Below, one piece after another: positions 7,016-15,902 of a DNA stretch of 25,150 nt (the stretch's first letter is position 1; every line of letters starts with the position of its first letter). The stretch comes from JBCBWG01 sp964579305 (GTDB taxonomy: Bacteria > Pseudomonadota > Alphaproteobacteria > Rhizobiales > Hyphomicrobiaceae), in contig CAZOGY010000044.1 in NCBI GenBank assembly GCA_964579305.1, forward strand, positions 1 to 25,150, read 5' to 3'. The position numbers and the translations under genes are program-made. The notes beneath the pieces were generated by a model, which made no database searches, was not told where the DNA came from, and was given only the letters and a program-made list of their open reading frames with translations.

Positions 7016-8398
7016 TCACTCAGCGGCGTCGCGGGTAACATCGCCTTTGGCCAGTCGCTCTTGCTTAAGGCGATCTGCGACGGTGAATGCGAGGTCGAGT
7101 GCCTGTTCGGCATTGAGCCGCGGATCACAATGCGTGTGATAACGGCTTTCCAGGTCGGCTTCGGTCACTTCGCGCGCGCCACCGGTGCATTCCGTCACGT
7201 CCTTGCCCGTCATTTCCACGTGGATGCCGCCAGGGTGCGTGCCCTCTGCGGCATGGACGTCAAAGAATGACTGGACTTCGGACAGAATGCGGTTGAAGGG
7301 CCGCGTCTTATAGCCGGTGTTCGACGTGATCGTGTTGCCGTGCATCGGGTCACACGACCAAACAACGCTCCGGCCCTCTTTCTCAACGGCGCGGATCAAC
7401 GCGGGCAGTTTGTCGGCAACTTTGTCATCGCCAAAGCGGCAGATCAGCGTGAGGCGGCCGGGATCGTTTTCTGGGTTGAGGATGTCGATCAACTCGATCA
7501 GTCCCTCAGGCGTCAAGCTTGGGCCGCACTTGAGCCCGATCGGGTTTTTGATGCCGCGGCAATACTCGACATGGGCGTGATCGGGTTGGCGCGTGCGGTC
7601 GCCGATCCAGACCATGTGGCCGGACGTTGCGTACCAGCCGCCAGAGGTGGAATCCTGCCGGGTCATGGCCTGTTCATAGCCCAGAAGCAGCGCCTCGTGG
7701 CTCGTGTAGAAGTTTGTTGCGCGCAGTTGCGGGCTGTTGGACGCACTCACGCCGCAAGCACGCATGAACGACAACGTTTCGGTAATCCGGTCGGCGAGTT
7801 CCTGATACTGATGGCCTTGCGGGCTATCGGCCACGAAGCCCATGTTCCACTGGTGGACGCGTTCCAGGTCAGCGAAGCCGCCCATGGCAAAGGCGCGGAC
7901 CAGGTTCAGCGTGGCGGCCGACTGCCGGTATGCCTGAAGCTGGCGGTGGGGATCGGGAATACGGCTTTGCGATGTAAACTCAGACCCATTGATAATGTCG
8001 CCGCGATAGCTTGGAAGCTCAACGTCGCCTTTCTTTTCGACCGGTGAAGATCGCGGCTTTGCGAACTGGCCGGCGAGACGGCCAACTTTGACCACCGGCA
8101 CGCCGCCGGCATAGGTCATGACAACCGCCATCTGCAGAAAGACTTTGAAAAAGTCGCGGATGTGATCGGCATGGTGCTCGGCAAAGCTCTCTGCGCAATC
8201 GCCGCCCTGGAGCAGGAAGCCGCGGCCGGCTGCCACTTCTGCCAAATGTGCCTTGAGATCGCGGGCCTCGCCGGCGAAAACCAGCGGCGGGAACGTCGCC
8301 AAGCGCTGCTCGACTTCGGCCAGGGCTCCGGCGTCAGGATACTCAGGCACCTGCACGATTGGTTTTGCGCGCCACGATTCCGGCGTCCAGGTTGCCAT
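7016..8398 (-). CDS. class II 3-deoxy-7-phosphoheptulonate (DAHP) synthase
   Basis: This 460-residue cytoplasmic enzyme condenses phosphoenolpyruvate with erythrose 4-phosphate, the first step of the shikimate pathway to aromatic amino acids. It is the class II (plant-like) type. The N-terminal ATWTPESWRAKPIVQVPEYP, the metal-binding Cys68 in QGGDCAESF, GRLAGQFAKPRSS, VVWSCDPMHGNT and GGIHVEMTG are all family hallmarks. Length is normal. The frame opens at 8446, but the ATG at 8398 has GGAGGAG directly upstream and begins the family homology. It sits alone upstream of the SatD cassette on the same strand; the operator array begins 12 bases after its stop, so read-through into SatD is possible. 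Symbols for this class vary (aroF, aroG, aroH), so none is assigned. Confidence 0.96.
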   Translation of the reverse strand: MATWTPESWRAKPIVQVPEYPDAGALAEVEQRLATFPPLVFAGEARDLKAHLAEVAAGRGFLLQGGDCAESFAEHHADHIRDFFKVFLQMAVVMTYAGGVPVVKVGRLAGQFAKPRSSPVEKKGDVELPSYRGDIINGSEFTSQSRIPDPHRQLQAYRQSAATLNLVRAFAMGGFADLERVHQWNMGFVADSPQGHQYQELADRITETLSFMRACGVSASNSPQLRATNFYTSHEALLLGYEQAMTRQDSTSGGWYATSGHMVWIGDRTRQPDHAHVEYCRGIKNPIGLKCGPSLTPEGLIELIDILNPENDPGRLTLICRFGDDKVADKLPALIRAVEKEGRSVVWSCDPMHGNTITSNTGYKTRPFNRILSEVQSFFDVHAAEGTHPGGIHVEMTGKDVTECTGGAREVTEADLESRYHTHCDPRLNAEQALDLAFTVADRLKQERLAKGDVTRDAAE

Positions 8399-8719
8399 GG
8401 TCTCCTCCTGCCTCTGTTCGGGCCCACGCGAAGCCCGCCAACTCACACGTTCGCGAGCCGCGCTTATAGGCGCTCTGGCGCGGCGCGGCTAGCCCGTGAG
8501 GCGTTGCAAATGTCCGCTGGGCTTGGGAGAGGCCGTCGCACCTTCGGCGACGCATTCATTGCCTTTGGAAAGATATCGTCTTTCCTCAGCACCGGTTTGC
8601 ATCGCTTGCAGGTGCATGCCATGTCGGGGCGGTGTCGCGTAGGTGAGTCGCCGACTTGCCCGTCATTTCCAAATTGACCCGCGCGCACCACGCCGCGCCC
8701 CCAATCGCGGAGCCGATCC
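8399..8719. promoter_or_regulatory. divergent intergenic region, DAHP synthase / YjgR-like ATPase
   Basis: This 321-base gap lies between two divergent genes and should hold promoters for both. On the minus strand there is a TATAAG that could be a -10 (plus positions 8463-8468), but no good -35 at the right distance. I see no coding sequence, tRNA, riboswitch or long repeat. Confidence 0.3.
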
Positions 8720-10225
8720 ATGCTGCAGGATGGCAAAATTTTCGTAGGCCACAGTTTTCTGAACGGCGCGCCCGTGAAGCCGGAATATCTCGATCTTGGG
8801 CTCGCAAACCGTCACGGCCTGATCACCGGAGCGACGGGAACGGGCAAGACAGTGACCATGCAAGTGCTGGCGGAAGGCTTTTCAGATGCCGGCGTGCCGG
8901 TGTTTGCCGCCGATATCAAAGGCGACCTATCGGGCATCGCCAAGCCCGGCTCGATGAACGGCTTTATCGAAAAGCGAAACGCCGACATCAAACTCGAGGC
9001 TTACGAAAACAAAGGCTATCCAACCGTTTTTTGGGATCTGTTTGGGAAACAGGGTCATCCCATCCGCGCGACGGTGGCCGACATGGGTCCGCTTCTGCTG
9101 GCGCGCCTGCTCGACCTCAACGAGGTCCAAGAAGGCGTTTTAACGATCATGTTCCGTGTCGCGGCAGACGATAATATTCCGCTCGTCGACCTCAAAGATC
9201 TGCGCGCCATGCTGAATGAAATCGGCGAACAACGCCAAGAGATCTCGACGCAGTATGGCAACGTGGCGACGGCATCGATCGGTGCGATCCAGCGGCGCCT
9301 CTTGGTTCTTGAGGAACAGGGCGGCGACCGGTTCTTCGGCGAGCCCGCTTTCCACCTGAATGACATGATGAAGACGACCTACGACGGGCGCGGCTTCATT
9401 AACATTCTTGCTGCCGATGAGCTTATGCAGCGCCCGCAGCTCTATGCCACATTCTTGTTGTGGATGTTGACGGAGCTTTGGGCAGACCTGCCGGAAGTCG
9501 GCGACGCGGACAAACCCAAGCTCGTGTTCTTTTTCGACGAAGCACATTTGCTTTTCGACGAAGCGCCAAAGGCCCTGCTTGAGCGCGTTGAGCAGGTGGC
9601 CCGTTTGATCCGCTCAAAGGGGGTCGGGGTCTATTTCATTACGCAAAACCCAGCGGACGTGCCGGACGATGTGTCGTCGCAAATCGGCAATCGCATCATG
9701 CATGCCCTGCGCGCTTTCACGCCGAAGGAGCGCAAGGCCGTTCGCGCAGCGGCGATGACCTTCCGCGATAACGACAATTTGGATGAAGTCGCAGCCTTCA
9801 CCGAAATGGGGACCGGCGAAGCACTGGTGTCATTTCTTGAGGGAAAGGGCGTTCCATCAGTCGTTGAACAGGCGCTTATCAGACCGCCTTGCGGACAGAT
9901 TGGACCGTTGACGGAGGCGGAACGTGCCGACGTGATCGGCCGCAGTCCATTTGCTGGCAAATACGATCAGATTGTCGACCGCGAAAGCGCGCATGAGATC
10001 GTTGCCAAGCGGCAGACCCAGCGGCTGGAGGCCGAAAAGAAGCTGCAGGACGAGAAGGCGCAAGCCGACTCGGGCTGGGCAAATGTTGTTTTCGGGCGGG
10101 GCCCGCGCGGCGGCCGGTCACTGGGCGAGCAAGTGGCGCGCGACGTGGGGCGTTCAATCTTTCGCCGTGTCCTGCGCGTCGGGATCAATTCGGTGTTGAA
10201 AGGTATCGGCATCCGCGGGCGATAG
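8720..10225 (+). CDS. HerA-like ATPase of the YjgR/DUF853 family
   Basis: This 501-residue protein belongs to the helicase HerA-like (YjgR, DUF853) ATPases, which are FtsK/HerA-type P-loop enzymes of uncertain cellular role. Walker A is GATGTGKT at residues 37-44. Walker B is LVFFFDEAHLLF with Asp273-Glu274. An arginine/sensor region follows (LIRSKGVGVYFITQNPADVPDDVSSQIGNR), in which ITQNP is typical. The N-terminal GLANRHGLITGATGTGKT and ADIKGDLSGIA match the family closely. The C-terminal tail (about 440-501) is a charged, probably helical region and then Gly/Arg-rich. The ATG has GGAG 7 bases upstream. The gene stands alone, with divergent DAHP synthase before it and a convergent patatin-like gene after it. 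No NurA-like nuclease is adjacent, which argues against the archaeal-style HerA/NurA system. Confidence 0.92.
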   Translation: MLQDGKIFVGHSFLNGAPVKPEYLDLGLANRHGLITGATGTGKTVTMQVLAEGFSDAGVPVFAADIKGDLSGIAKPGSMNGFIEKRNADIKLEAYENKGYPTVFWDLFGKQGHPIRATVADMGPLLLARLLDLNEVQEGVLTIMFRVAADDNIPLVDLKDLRAMLNEIGEQRQEISTQYGNVATASIGAIQRRLLVLEEQGGDRFFGEPAFHLNDMMKTTYDGRGFINILAADELMQRPQLYATFLLWMLTELWADLPEVGDADKPKLVFFFDEAHLLFDEAPKALLERVEQVARLIRSKGVGVYFITQNPADVPDDVSSQIGNRIMHALRAFTPKERKAVRAAAMTFRDNDNLDEVAAFTEMGTGEALVSFLEGKGVPSVVEQALIRPPCGQIGPLTEAERADVIGRSPFAGKYDQIVDRESAHEIVAKRQTQRLEAEKKLQDEKAQADSGWANVVFGRGPRGGRSLGEQVARDVGRSIFRRVLRVGINSVLKGIGIRGR

Positions 10226-10231
10226 TCACGC

Positions 10232-10247
10232 GGTCGTCAACACGACC
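10232..10247. terminator. short hairpin between convergent genes
   Basis: GGTCGT and ACGACC form a perfect 6-base stem with a CAAC loop, 6 bases after the stop of the YjgR-like gene. No T-run follows, so this is a weak terminator candidate. The rest of the 156-base convergent gap is very GC-rich and shows no gene. Confidence 0.25.
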
Positions 10248-10381
10248 ATGTGCAGGCAACGGGCGGGGGGCCCGGCCGGGGTTCCCGCCGGATACCAAAG
10301 GCCACAGCGGTCGGCGCAGGTCCGGGGGCGACGGTCGGCGCGCGGCCAACGTTTGTAAGCCGCGCGCACGATTGGCGCTCA

Positions 10382-11725
10382 TCAATCGAGATTAAAGATG
10401 CCCGTGAGATCGTCACCGCCGAACATGTCGTGGCGGCCGGTCCGCTTGACCGGTTTCGGCTTGACCGCTTTGGGCCGCAGGCGCGTCGGCACCACTTCCG
10501 GCGGCACCTTCATCCAGCGGTTCTTCCGGCCGAGCTGGCGGCCAAAGTCAAACAACTTGCCCTGGTAGACAGGATCGAAGATTTCCACACGCTGCCAGGG
10601 GAATGTGACCGGCACGGACTGGAAGTTGAAATCGGCACCGGCGTCGCGCACGCGGCGGTAAATGCGGTAGATATTGGCTTCGGACTGGTTGAGCATCAGC
10701 GTCATCACCGCGCGACCGGCAATCTGCAACGTCTTTTGCTGTACGGCTTCGTGGGTCGGGGCAAGCTTGCCGTTCTTGATCAAGTAGACCCGATAAATCG
10801 GCCGACGCGCAAAAAGCGGGTTGAACGCGGTCAATGGCGCCTGGACGGGCGAGACAAACACCTCCCGCGTTGTCCCGCCGTCGACGTGCAGTTCATCAAA
10901 GCTCTTGCCATCGGCCTCGACGCTTAAGCGCACCGGCGGAAACACGCCTGGGATCGCGGCGGAGGCGAGCAGCACCTTGTGGAACAGCTCAGTGGCTTCC
11001 GGCGTGCGGATGCGCGCGAGTGCGCCCATGTTCCAGACAACGGGACGCTGGGCGTCCAGGTTGGTCGTCAAAATCAGCAAGAACCGTCCGCGCTTGTATT
11101 CTGCGGCGATTTCATCGAGCACATCGCGGGTCAGGTATTTCTTGATGAGATCGGCAAGCGGTGCCGTGTCGATGAGCGCATCGCCCCCGAGAAGCCCTGG
11201 CAAGCCAGCCAGTTTGACCAATTGCTTGGTGTCGTATTTCGTCCAGATCTCGCGCAGGACCGGGTCGTAACGTTCGCCCAGAAACGCAAACGGTGCGATC
11301 AGTGCGCCCGCACTCACGCCAGTCACGATCTCAAACTCAGGCCGGCGCCGACTTTCCGTCCAGCCCGTCAAGATCCCGGCACCGAACGCGCCATCGGCGC
11401 CACCGCCCGACAAAGCCAAAATCTCAATCAGCGGTCGGCCGCGCACGCGCGTGGCGTTCTGCGCTGGACGTGGCAGGTCCGGCATGACGCGCTTCAGCGT
11501 GGCGAGAGCATCATCGGGGACGTCGTCCCCCCAGAACCGGATGCCGTGCAGACGCGGAAGCTCTGCCTTCTCAGCAAGTTCAAGTGGGACGGGTTGGCGT
11601 GGCGCGATCAGATTGGTGACGGCGCAACCGGACGCTAAGAGCGCAACGGCCATCAACGCTGCAGCGGCGCGCAAACCGCTGCGGGCCCGTTGACCACCTG
11701 TTGCATTATGCCGGAACGCGAGCAC
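10382..11725 (-). CDS. patatin-like phospholipase lipoprotein
   Basis: This 447-residue predicted lipoprotein has a signal peptide (basic start, hydrophobic ALMAVALLASG) and a lipobox LLASGC with the lipidated Cys at residue 34, so it should be membrane-anchored outside the cytoplasm. The patatin domain carries the oxyanion motif LSGGGADGAFG (106-116), the nucleophile elbow GVSAG with Ser138, and the catalytic Asp282 in DGG. Patatins hydrolyse acyl esters, mostly phospholipids, with this Ser-Asp dyad. A C-terminal stretch of about 100 residues rich in Lys, Arg and Pro follows. The start is a GTG at 11725 with GAGG 7 bases upstream. It is last in the minus-strand series rpiA-gor-SDR-yceI-patatin, 183 bases after the YceI gene, so it may have its own promoter. 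The substrate is unknown. Confidence 0.9.
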   Translation of the reverse strand: MLAFRHNATGGQRARSGLRAAAALMAVALLASGCAVTNLIAPRQPVPLELAEKAELPRLHGIRFWGDDVPDDALATLKRVMPDLPRPAQNATRVRGRPLIEILALSGGGADGAFGAGILTGWTESRRRPEFEIVTGVSAGALIAPFAFLGERYDPVLREIWTKYDTKQLVKLAGLPGLLGGDALIDTAPLADLIKKYLTRDVLDEIAAEYKRGRFLLILTTNLDAQRPVVWNMGALARIRTPEATELFHKVLLASAAIPGVFPPVRLSVEADGKSFDELHVDGGTTREVFVSPVQAPLTAFNPLFARRPIYRVYLIKNGKLAPTHEAVQQKTLQIAGRAVMTLMLNQSEANIYRIYRRVRDAGADFNFQSVPVTFPWQRVEIFDPVYQGKLFDFGRQLGRKNRWMKVPPEVVPTRLRPKAVKPKPVKRTGRHDMFGGDDLTGIFNLD

Positions 11726-11908
11726 GCCTAAGCCTCAAGCAGCGAAATGGGGGCGCACCGCGGGGGCGCGATTGATCGGGCCGAACAACAGCACGGCTGC
11801 GGCCACAAATCCAGACAGCGCGCCTGAGTTTGCGCCACCGGGCCTTTCAGGAAAGTGTAATGCGCCAATATTGTTGCGGCGCCGGCACACATATTCCGTT
11901 TGTTTTGC

Positions 11909-12547
11909 TCACTTGAGTGTCAAGAATTCCGCATTAATCTCCAGCTCGATCGCGTCGGATACGAGTGGAGCGCTGCGATCAATCCCCCAATCGCTGCGCT
12001 TGATCGTAGCGCGCGCGGTGAAACCGGACACCCACTGGCCGCGAAATGCGGGGTTGAACGGCGCAAGCGGATGCTCGCCGGTATAATTCCAGGTCACATC
12101 GAGAGACACCGGCTTGGTCGTGTCGCGAATCGTGAGGTCGCCGATGACCTGCCCGGTCTTTGGCCCTGTCTGGTGGATCTCGCGGCTTTTGAAGGTCATG
12201 CGCGGGTGCCGGCCTGCATCGAAGTAATCAGGCGATTTCAGGATCTGGTCGAGGGCGGCGACACCGGTTGACAGACTTGCAACTTGCGCCGTGATCTCAA
12301 CCTGGCCGTTTCCGGGATTGGTGGGGCTGAATTTCAGACTTCCGGTGACCTCAGTCACCGTGCCGGATTGCTGCGAAACGCCCAAGTGATCCCAAGTGAA
12401 GCGGATATCCGTGTGGTCTGGATCCAGTTTCCAGATATCGTTGATCGCCTGCGCTGGCACGGCCATCACCAGCCAAAGCCCGACCAGTGTCGGCACGACG
12501 CATGCGCTCCACGCGCCGGACCAATTGCGCTTTGCCAGACCCATCAT
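11909..12547 (-). CDS. YceI-family periplasmic protein
   Basis: This 212-residue YceI-like protein has a signal peptide with a predicted cleavage site after AQA at residue 34, so it is likely periplasmic. The mature part begins IWKLDPDHTDIRFTWDHLGVS, the usual YceI start. KSPDYFDAGRHPRMTFKS and VSGFTARATIKRSDWGI also match. YceI proteins are lipocalin-like beta-barrels that bind polyisoprenoid lipids; in E. coli the gene is induced by high pH. Length is normal. Two ATG codons are adjacent at the start, after a purine-rich GGAAGGGGGAAA. It follows the SDR gene by 48 bases and is probably co-transcribed. No catalytic role is expected. Confidence 0.93.
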   Translation of the reverse strand: MMGLAKRNWSGAWSACVVPTLVGLWLVMAVPAQAINDIWKLDPDHTDIRFTWDHLGVSQQSGTVTEVTGSLKFSPTNPGNGQVEITAQVASLSTGVAALDQILKSPDYFDAGRHPRMTFKSREIHQTGPKTGQVIGDLTIRDTTKPVSLDVTWNYTGEHPLAPFNPAFRGQWVSGFTARATIKRSDWGIDRSAPLVSDAIELEINAEFLTLK

Positions 12548-12595
12548 CGATTTCCCCCTTCCTCACGGCGTGCCGCTTGCCACGGCCGCCAGGCG

Positions 12596-13387
12596 TCAAA
12601 GGCCAGCGGCCATGCCACCGTCGATGGCGAGTTCAGCGCCCGTGATAAAGCTGGCGCGGTGGTTCGATGCAAGGAACAGGACAGCTTCGGCAACTTCGGC
12701 CGGGGCCCCAAACCGACGCAACGGCGTTTTATCGAGCAACGCTTTGCTAAAGGCGGGGTTGCGCAATACGCGCTCGGTCAATGCCGTTTCAATGAAGCCA
12801 GGGGCGACCGCGTTCACGCGGATATTGAAAGCTGCGTATTCGACCGCCAGCGCACGCGTCAGAGCTGAGACAGCGCCTTTCGTGGCGGCATACCCCGCAA
12901 GCTGACGCAATCCGCGATGGCCCATGATGGAGGCGAGATTGACAATCGCGCCGGCATCGGTGGCTGACTGCAAGAGTGGCAGGGCATCGCGCGAGAGCCT
13001 GATGACCCCATCGAGATTGACTTCGCGGATTTTGACCCAGTCCGCATCGCTCATGTGGCGGAAATCGCCGCGCACGTTGAGGCCCGCGTTATTGACCAGA
13101 ATGTCCAAGCGCCCATGCTGCGTTTCGATTTCGCGCAGAATGGCGGTGATGTCTTGTCCGCTTGCCACGTCGACGCGGTGCGGCCGAACGCGATCCGCGG
13201 CCGCAATCCGATCCGCGGCCGCGGCGGCGGCATCGGCATCGATGTCGGTCAGGTAGACAACCGCACCCGCATTCGCAAATCCTGCCGCGATGGCTTCGCC
13301 GATGCCGTTGCCGGCCCCGGTCACCAAAACGACGCGCTCGTGAAACTCCGCTTTGGCCCGCCCGTGCGCTGCCTCATCGCCCCCCAT
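12596..13387 (-). CDS. SDR-family oxidoreductase
   Basis: This 263-residue classical short-chain dehydrogenase/reductase has the cofactor motif TGAGNGIG (23-30), NNAG at 99-102 and the catalytic Ser153, Tyr166 and Lys170 (YAATK). Asp48/Asp50 after the second strand (YLTDID) suggest NAD rather than NADP. PGFIETALT and AIDGGMAAG are typical of the family. The substrate is unknown; FabG-like 3-oxoacyl reductases and sugar or alcohol dehydrogenases look alike at this level. The frame begins with a TTG at 13402, but I chose the ATG at 13387, which has GAGAGGG 6 bases upstream and lies 11 bases after the glutathione reductase stop. That tight spacing implies one operon. Confidence 0.9.
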   Translation of the reverse strand: MGGDEAAHGRAKAEFHERVVLVTGAGNGIGEAIAAGFANAGAVVYLTDIDADAAAAAADRIAAADRVRPHRVDVASGQDITAILREIETQHGRLDILVNNAGLNVRGDFRHMSDADWVKIREVNLDGVIRLSRDALPLLQSATDAGAIVNLASIMGHRGLRQLAGYAATKGAVSALTRALAVEYAAFNIRVNAVAPGFIETALTERVLRNPAFSKALLDKTPLRRFGAPAEVAEAVLFLASNHRASFITGAELAIDGGMAAGL

Positions 13388-13398
13388 GCGTCGCCCTC

Positions 13399-14775
13399 TC
13401 AAACCTGGCCGTGGCGAAGCGCCGGCACGCGCATCGTGACAAGCTCTTCAGCCGCGCTCGGGTGCAGGGCCATGGTGCTGTCGAAATCCGCCTTGGTTGC
13501 GCCCATGCGCATTGCGATTGCGACGACCTGTGCAATCTCGCCGGCATCGGTCCCCGCCATGTGGCAGCCCACGACCCGGTCGTTGTCACGGTCAACCAGC
13601 AACTTGATCAAGACCCGTTCGTGGGACCCCGCTAAAGTCGCTTTCATAGGCCGGAAGCTTGCCTTGTAGACATCCAGGTTTGGGTGGCGGCGCAGCGCTT
13701 CGTGTTCCGGCAGCCCGACCGTGCCAATCTCTGGCGTTGAGAACACTGCCGTTGGGATCATCTCGTAATCGGTCGAACGCGGATTATTGCCGAACTCGGT
13801 GTCGGCAAACGCGTGGCCTTCGCGGATCGCGACCGGTGTCAGCGTGACGCGATTGGTCACGTCGCCAACGGCAAAGATGCTTTCCACGTTCGTACGAGAG
13901 CGGTCATCGACCACGACTTCGCCAGCTTTGCCAAGCGCGACGCCGGCCGCCTCCAGACCAAGCCCGTTGGTATTGGGCGAGCGGCCAATGGCAAACATGA
14001 TCTGGTCTGCTTCAAGCCGTCCGCCGGAGCGCAAGTGGCCGATCAGCCCGGCGCCCGTCTTCTCGATCTTTGAAAAGACGTCGTTGGTGACGATCTTGAT
14101 GCCCCTTGCCAGATAGCCCTCGGTCACGGCGTCACGCATGTCCTCGTCAAAGCCGCGCAAGATCTTGTCGCCGCGATAGATCAAGGTCGTCTCAACACCG
14201 AGGCCGGCGAAAATGCCGGCAAATTCCACAGCGATGTAGCCGCCGCCCGCAACGACGATCCGGTCAGGAAGCGTGTCGAGGTGGAAGGCTTCGTTGGACG
14301 TGATGACGTGTTCAACGCCATCGAGGCTTTCATCGACGTTTGCCGTACCGCCCGTCGCGATCAGGATTTTGGCAGCCGTCACCTCGCGATCTTGAGCTTC
14401 CAGGCGCACGCTATGTGGCCCGGTGACAACAGCGCGCGTTTCAAAGGCTTCGACGCCAGCAGCCTCAAGATTTCGACGATAGGCCGCTTCCAGCCTGGCA
14501 ATTTCGGTGTCCTTGTTGGCGATCAGGGTGGGCCAGTCGAATGACGTGGAACCACTGCTCCAGCCAAAGCCGCGGGCGTCTTCGAATTCCTGACCAAAGC
14601 GGCTTGCGTACACGAATAGTTTCTTCGGCACACATCCGCGGATGACGCAGGTGCCGCCGTATCGGTATTCCTCAGCAATCGCGGCTTTCGCGCCATGTGT
14701 TGCGGCGATCCGGGCCGCGCGCACACCGCCGGAGCCGCCGCCAATCACGAACAGGTCGTAGTCGAATGCGGGCAT
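13399..14775 (-). CDS. gor: glutathione-disulfide reductase
   Basis: This 458-residue FAD flavoprotein reduces oxidised glutathione with NADPH in the cytoplasm, maintaining redox balance. The N-terminus has the FAD motif VIGGGSGGVRAAR, and GGTCVIRGCVPKK holds the redox-active disulfide Cys43/Cys48. The second dinucleotide motif is VVAGGGYIAVEFAG. The C-terminal dimer domain has HPSAAEELVTMR, with the catalytic His-Glu pair. IRGCVPKK is the pattern of glutathione reductases rather than lipoamide or mercuric reductases. The frame opens at 14859, but the ATG at 14775 has GGGAGG just upstream and begins family homology. It lies 134 bases after rpiA and 11 bases before the SDR gene on the same strand. 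Confidence 0.95.
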   Translation of the reverse strand: MPAFDYDLFVIGGGSGGVRAARIAATHGAKAAIAEEYRYGGTCVIRGCVPKKLFVYASRFGQEFEDARGFGWSSGSTSFDWPTLIANKDTEIARLEAAYRRNLEAAGVEAFETRAVVTGPHSVRLEAQDREVTAAKILIATGGTANVDESLDGVEHVITSNEAFHLDTLPDRIVVAGGGYIAVEFAGIFAGLGVETTLIYRGDKILRGFDEDMRDAVTEGYLARGIKIVTNDVFSKIEKTGAGLIGHLRSGGRLEADQIMFAIGRSPNTNGLGLEAAGVALGKAGEVVVDDRSRTNVESIFAVGDVTNRVTLTPVAIREGHAFADTEFGNNPRSTDYEMIPTAVFSTPEIGTVGLPEHEALRRHPNLDVYKASFRPMKATLAGSHERVLIKLLVDRDNDRVVGCHMAGTDAGEIAQVVAIAMRMGATKADFDSTMALHPSAAEELVTMRVPALRHGQV

Positions 14776-14909
14776 GCCGCCTCCCTTTCCATCAAAGCCG
14801 CAGCCCGAAGCAGGACGCATCGGAACGGTTATTGGCAGCGCGGCATGCCACCGGAGCACTCATGCGGCAGCGCGTTGTGGCACGATAACCGCCTTCGCGA
14901 TCGGGCTCA

Positions 14910-15629
14910 TTAAACGCTATCGCCATCAGGCTCTGGTGCGGTCAGTTCCGTGACACCGCGCTCGCCGGCAACGAAAGCCGTGTCCGCGATGCCAAGAAAC
15001 AGGCCGCTGTCGACGATCCCAGGGATCAAGCTGAAGATCTCGGCAAGCAATTCCGGCTGGTGTATCTCGCCGAACGCGCAATCCAAGATGAGGTTGCCGT
15101 TATCGGTGACAAAAGGCTTGTTGTCGGCATTGCGACGCAATGTGATCTCGCCTTCGCATCCGGCCTCGGCGGCAAGCGTGTGGATCATGTTGTGGGTCAC
15201 CCGAATGCCAAAGCGCACAACCTCCACCGGCAGCGGGAAGGCACCGAGCGTGCCGACAAGCTTGGAACTGTCAGCAATGACGACCATCCGCTCCGACGCG
15301 GCGGCAACGATCTTTTCCCGCAAAAGTGCGCCGCCACCGCCCTTGATGAGGCGCAACTGGCGGTCCAGTTCATCAGCGCCGTCGACTGCAAGATCCAAGA
15401 ACGGCTCTTCTTCGAGCGTCGTCAGTGTAATACCGGCGGCTTCGGCCTGAGCGCGCGTCGTCTCCGACGTGGGGACGGCGACCACGTCGAGCCCCTCCGC
15501 CACACGCTGGCCGAGCAATTCGATGAACTTCGCCGACGTCGAGCCTGTTCCAAGCCCAAGCTTCATGCCGGGCTCAACAAGCTCAATCGCGGCCTCTGCG
15601 GCGCGCATTTTCAAGTCATCGGTGCTCAC
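14910..15629 (-). CDS. rpiA: ribose-5-phosphate isomerase A
   Basis: This 239-residue enzyme interconverts ribose 5-phosphate and ribulose 5-phosphate in the non-oxidative pentose phosphate pathway. Family motifs are LGLGTGSTSAKFIELL (substrate phosphate loop), DLAVDGADELD with the catalytic Asp residues, and IKGGGGALLREKIVA with the catalytic Glu and Lys. Length is slightly longer than the roughly 220 residues of E. coli RpiA. The frame opens at 15677, but I chose the GTG at 15629 because GGAAAGGGG lies upstream and the homology (LKMRAAEAAIELV) follows at once. It heads the minus-strand series with gor and the SDR gene. The divergent gene is a phosphoglycolate-phosphatase-like enzyme, also linked to sugar phosphates. 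Confidence 0.96.
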   Translation of the reverse strand: MSTDDLKMRAAEAAIELVEPGMKLGLGTGSTSAKFIELLGQRVAEGLDVVAVPTSETTRAQAEAAGITLTTLEEEPFLDLAVDGADELDRQLRLIKGGGGALLREKIVAAASERMVVIADSSKLVGTLGAFPLPVEVVRFGIRVTHNMIHTLAAEAGCEGEITLRRNADNKPFVTDNGNLILDCAFGEIHQPELLAEIFSLIPGIVDSGLFLGIADTAFVAGERGVTELTAPEPDGDSV

Positions 15630-15902
15630 GGGGCGCCCCTTTCCACTGCAAGGCCTTGTCAGATCCATTCGGCGCACGGCCCAGCCGTGAACATCCGGCG
15701 TTGAGGCGAACGTCGCCGCACAAGATCATGGACCGCGTTCCTACGGCATCGCGATTGCCGAGGAAACAGCCCAAGCTTGCGCACTTTGGCCAGCATGGTA
15801 ACCCGAGCCCGGCCGATGACGGCTGATTGCGCTTGTGCCGGTTGCACCTTGGGGCGCGGTCAGAGGTTGGCCACGGTCAACCTTGTTGGAGCACTGCAAC
15901 CG

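Noticed and set aside
7340..8047. Plus-strand open frame of 235 codons
   Set aside because: It lies wholly antisense to the class II DAHP synthase, which has clear motifs; no domain is visible in the shadow frame.
8597..8616. Cluster of three TGCA words upstream of the YjgR-like gene
   Set aside because: The spacings are 5 and 2 bases, not 7, and there is no dyad of the kind seen at the SatD promoter.
8720..10225. HerA-like ATPase as part of a HerA/SIR2 or HerA/DUF4297 defence system
   Set aside because: The sequence is of the common YjgR/DUF853 housekeeping type and no nuclease, SIR2 or NurA-like partner is adjacent.
10382..11725. Patatin-like protein as a CBASS-type phospholipase effector
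   Set aside because: It has a lipoprotein signal with a lipobox Cys, so it should be outside the cytoplasm, and no nucleotidyltransferase gene is adjacent.
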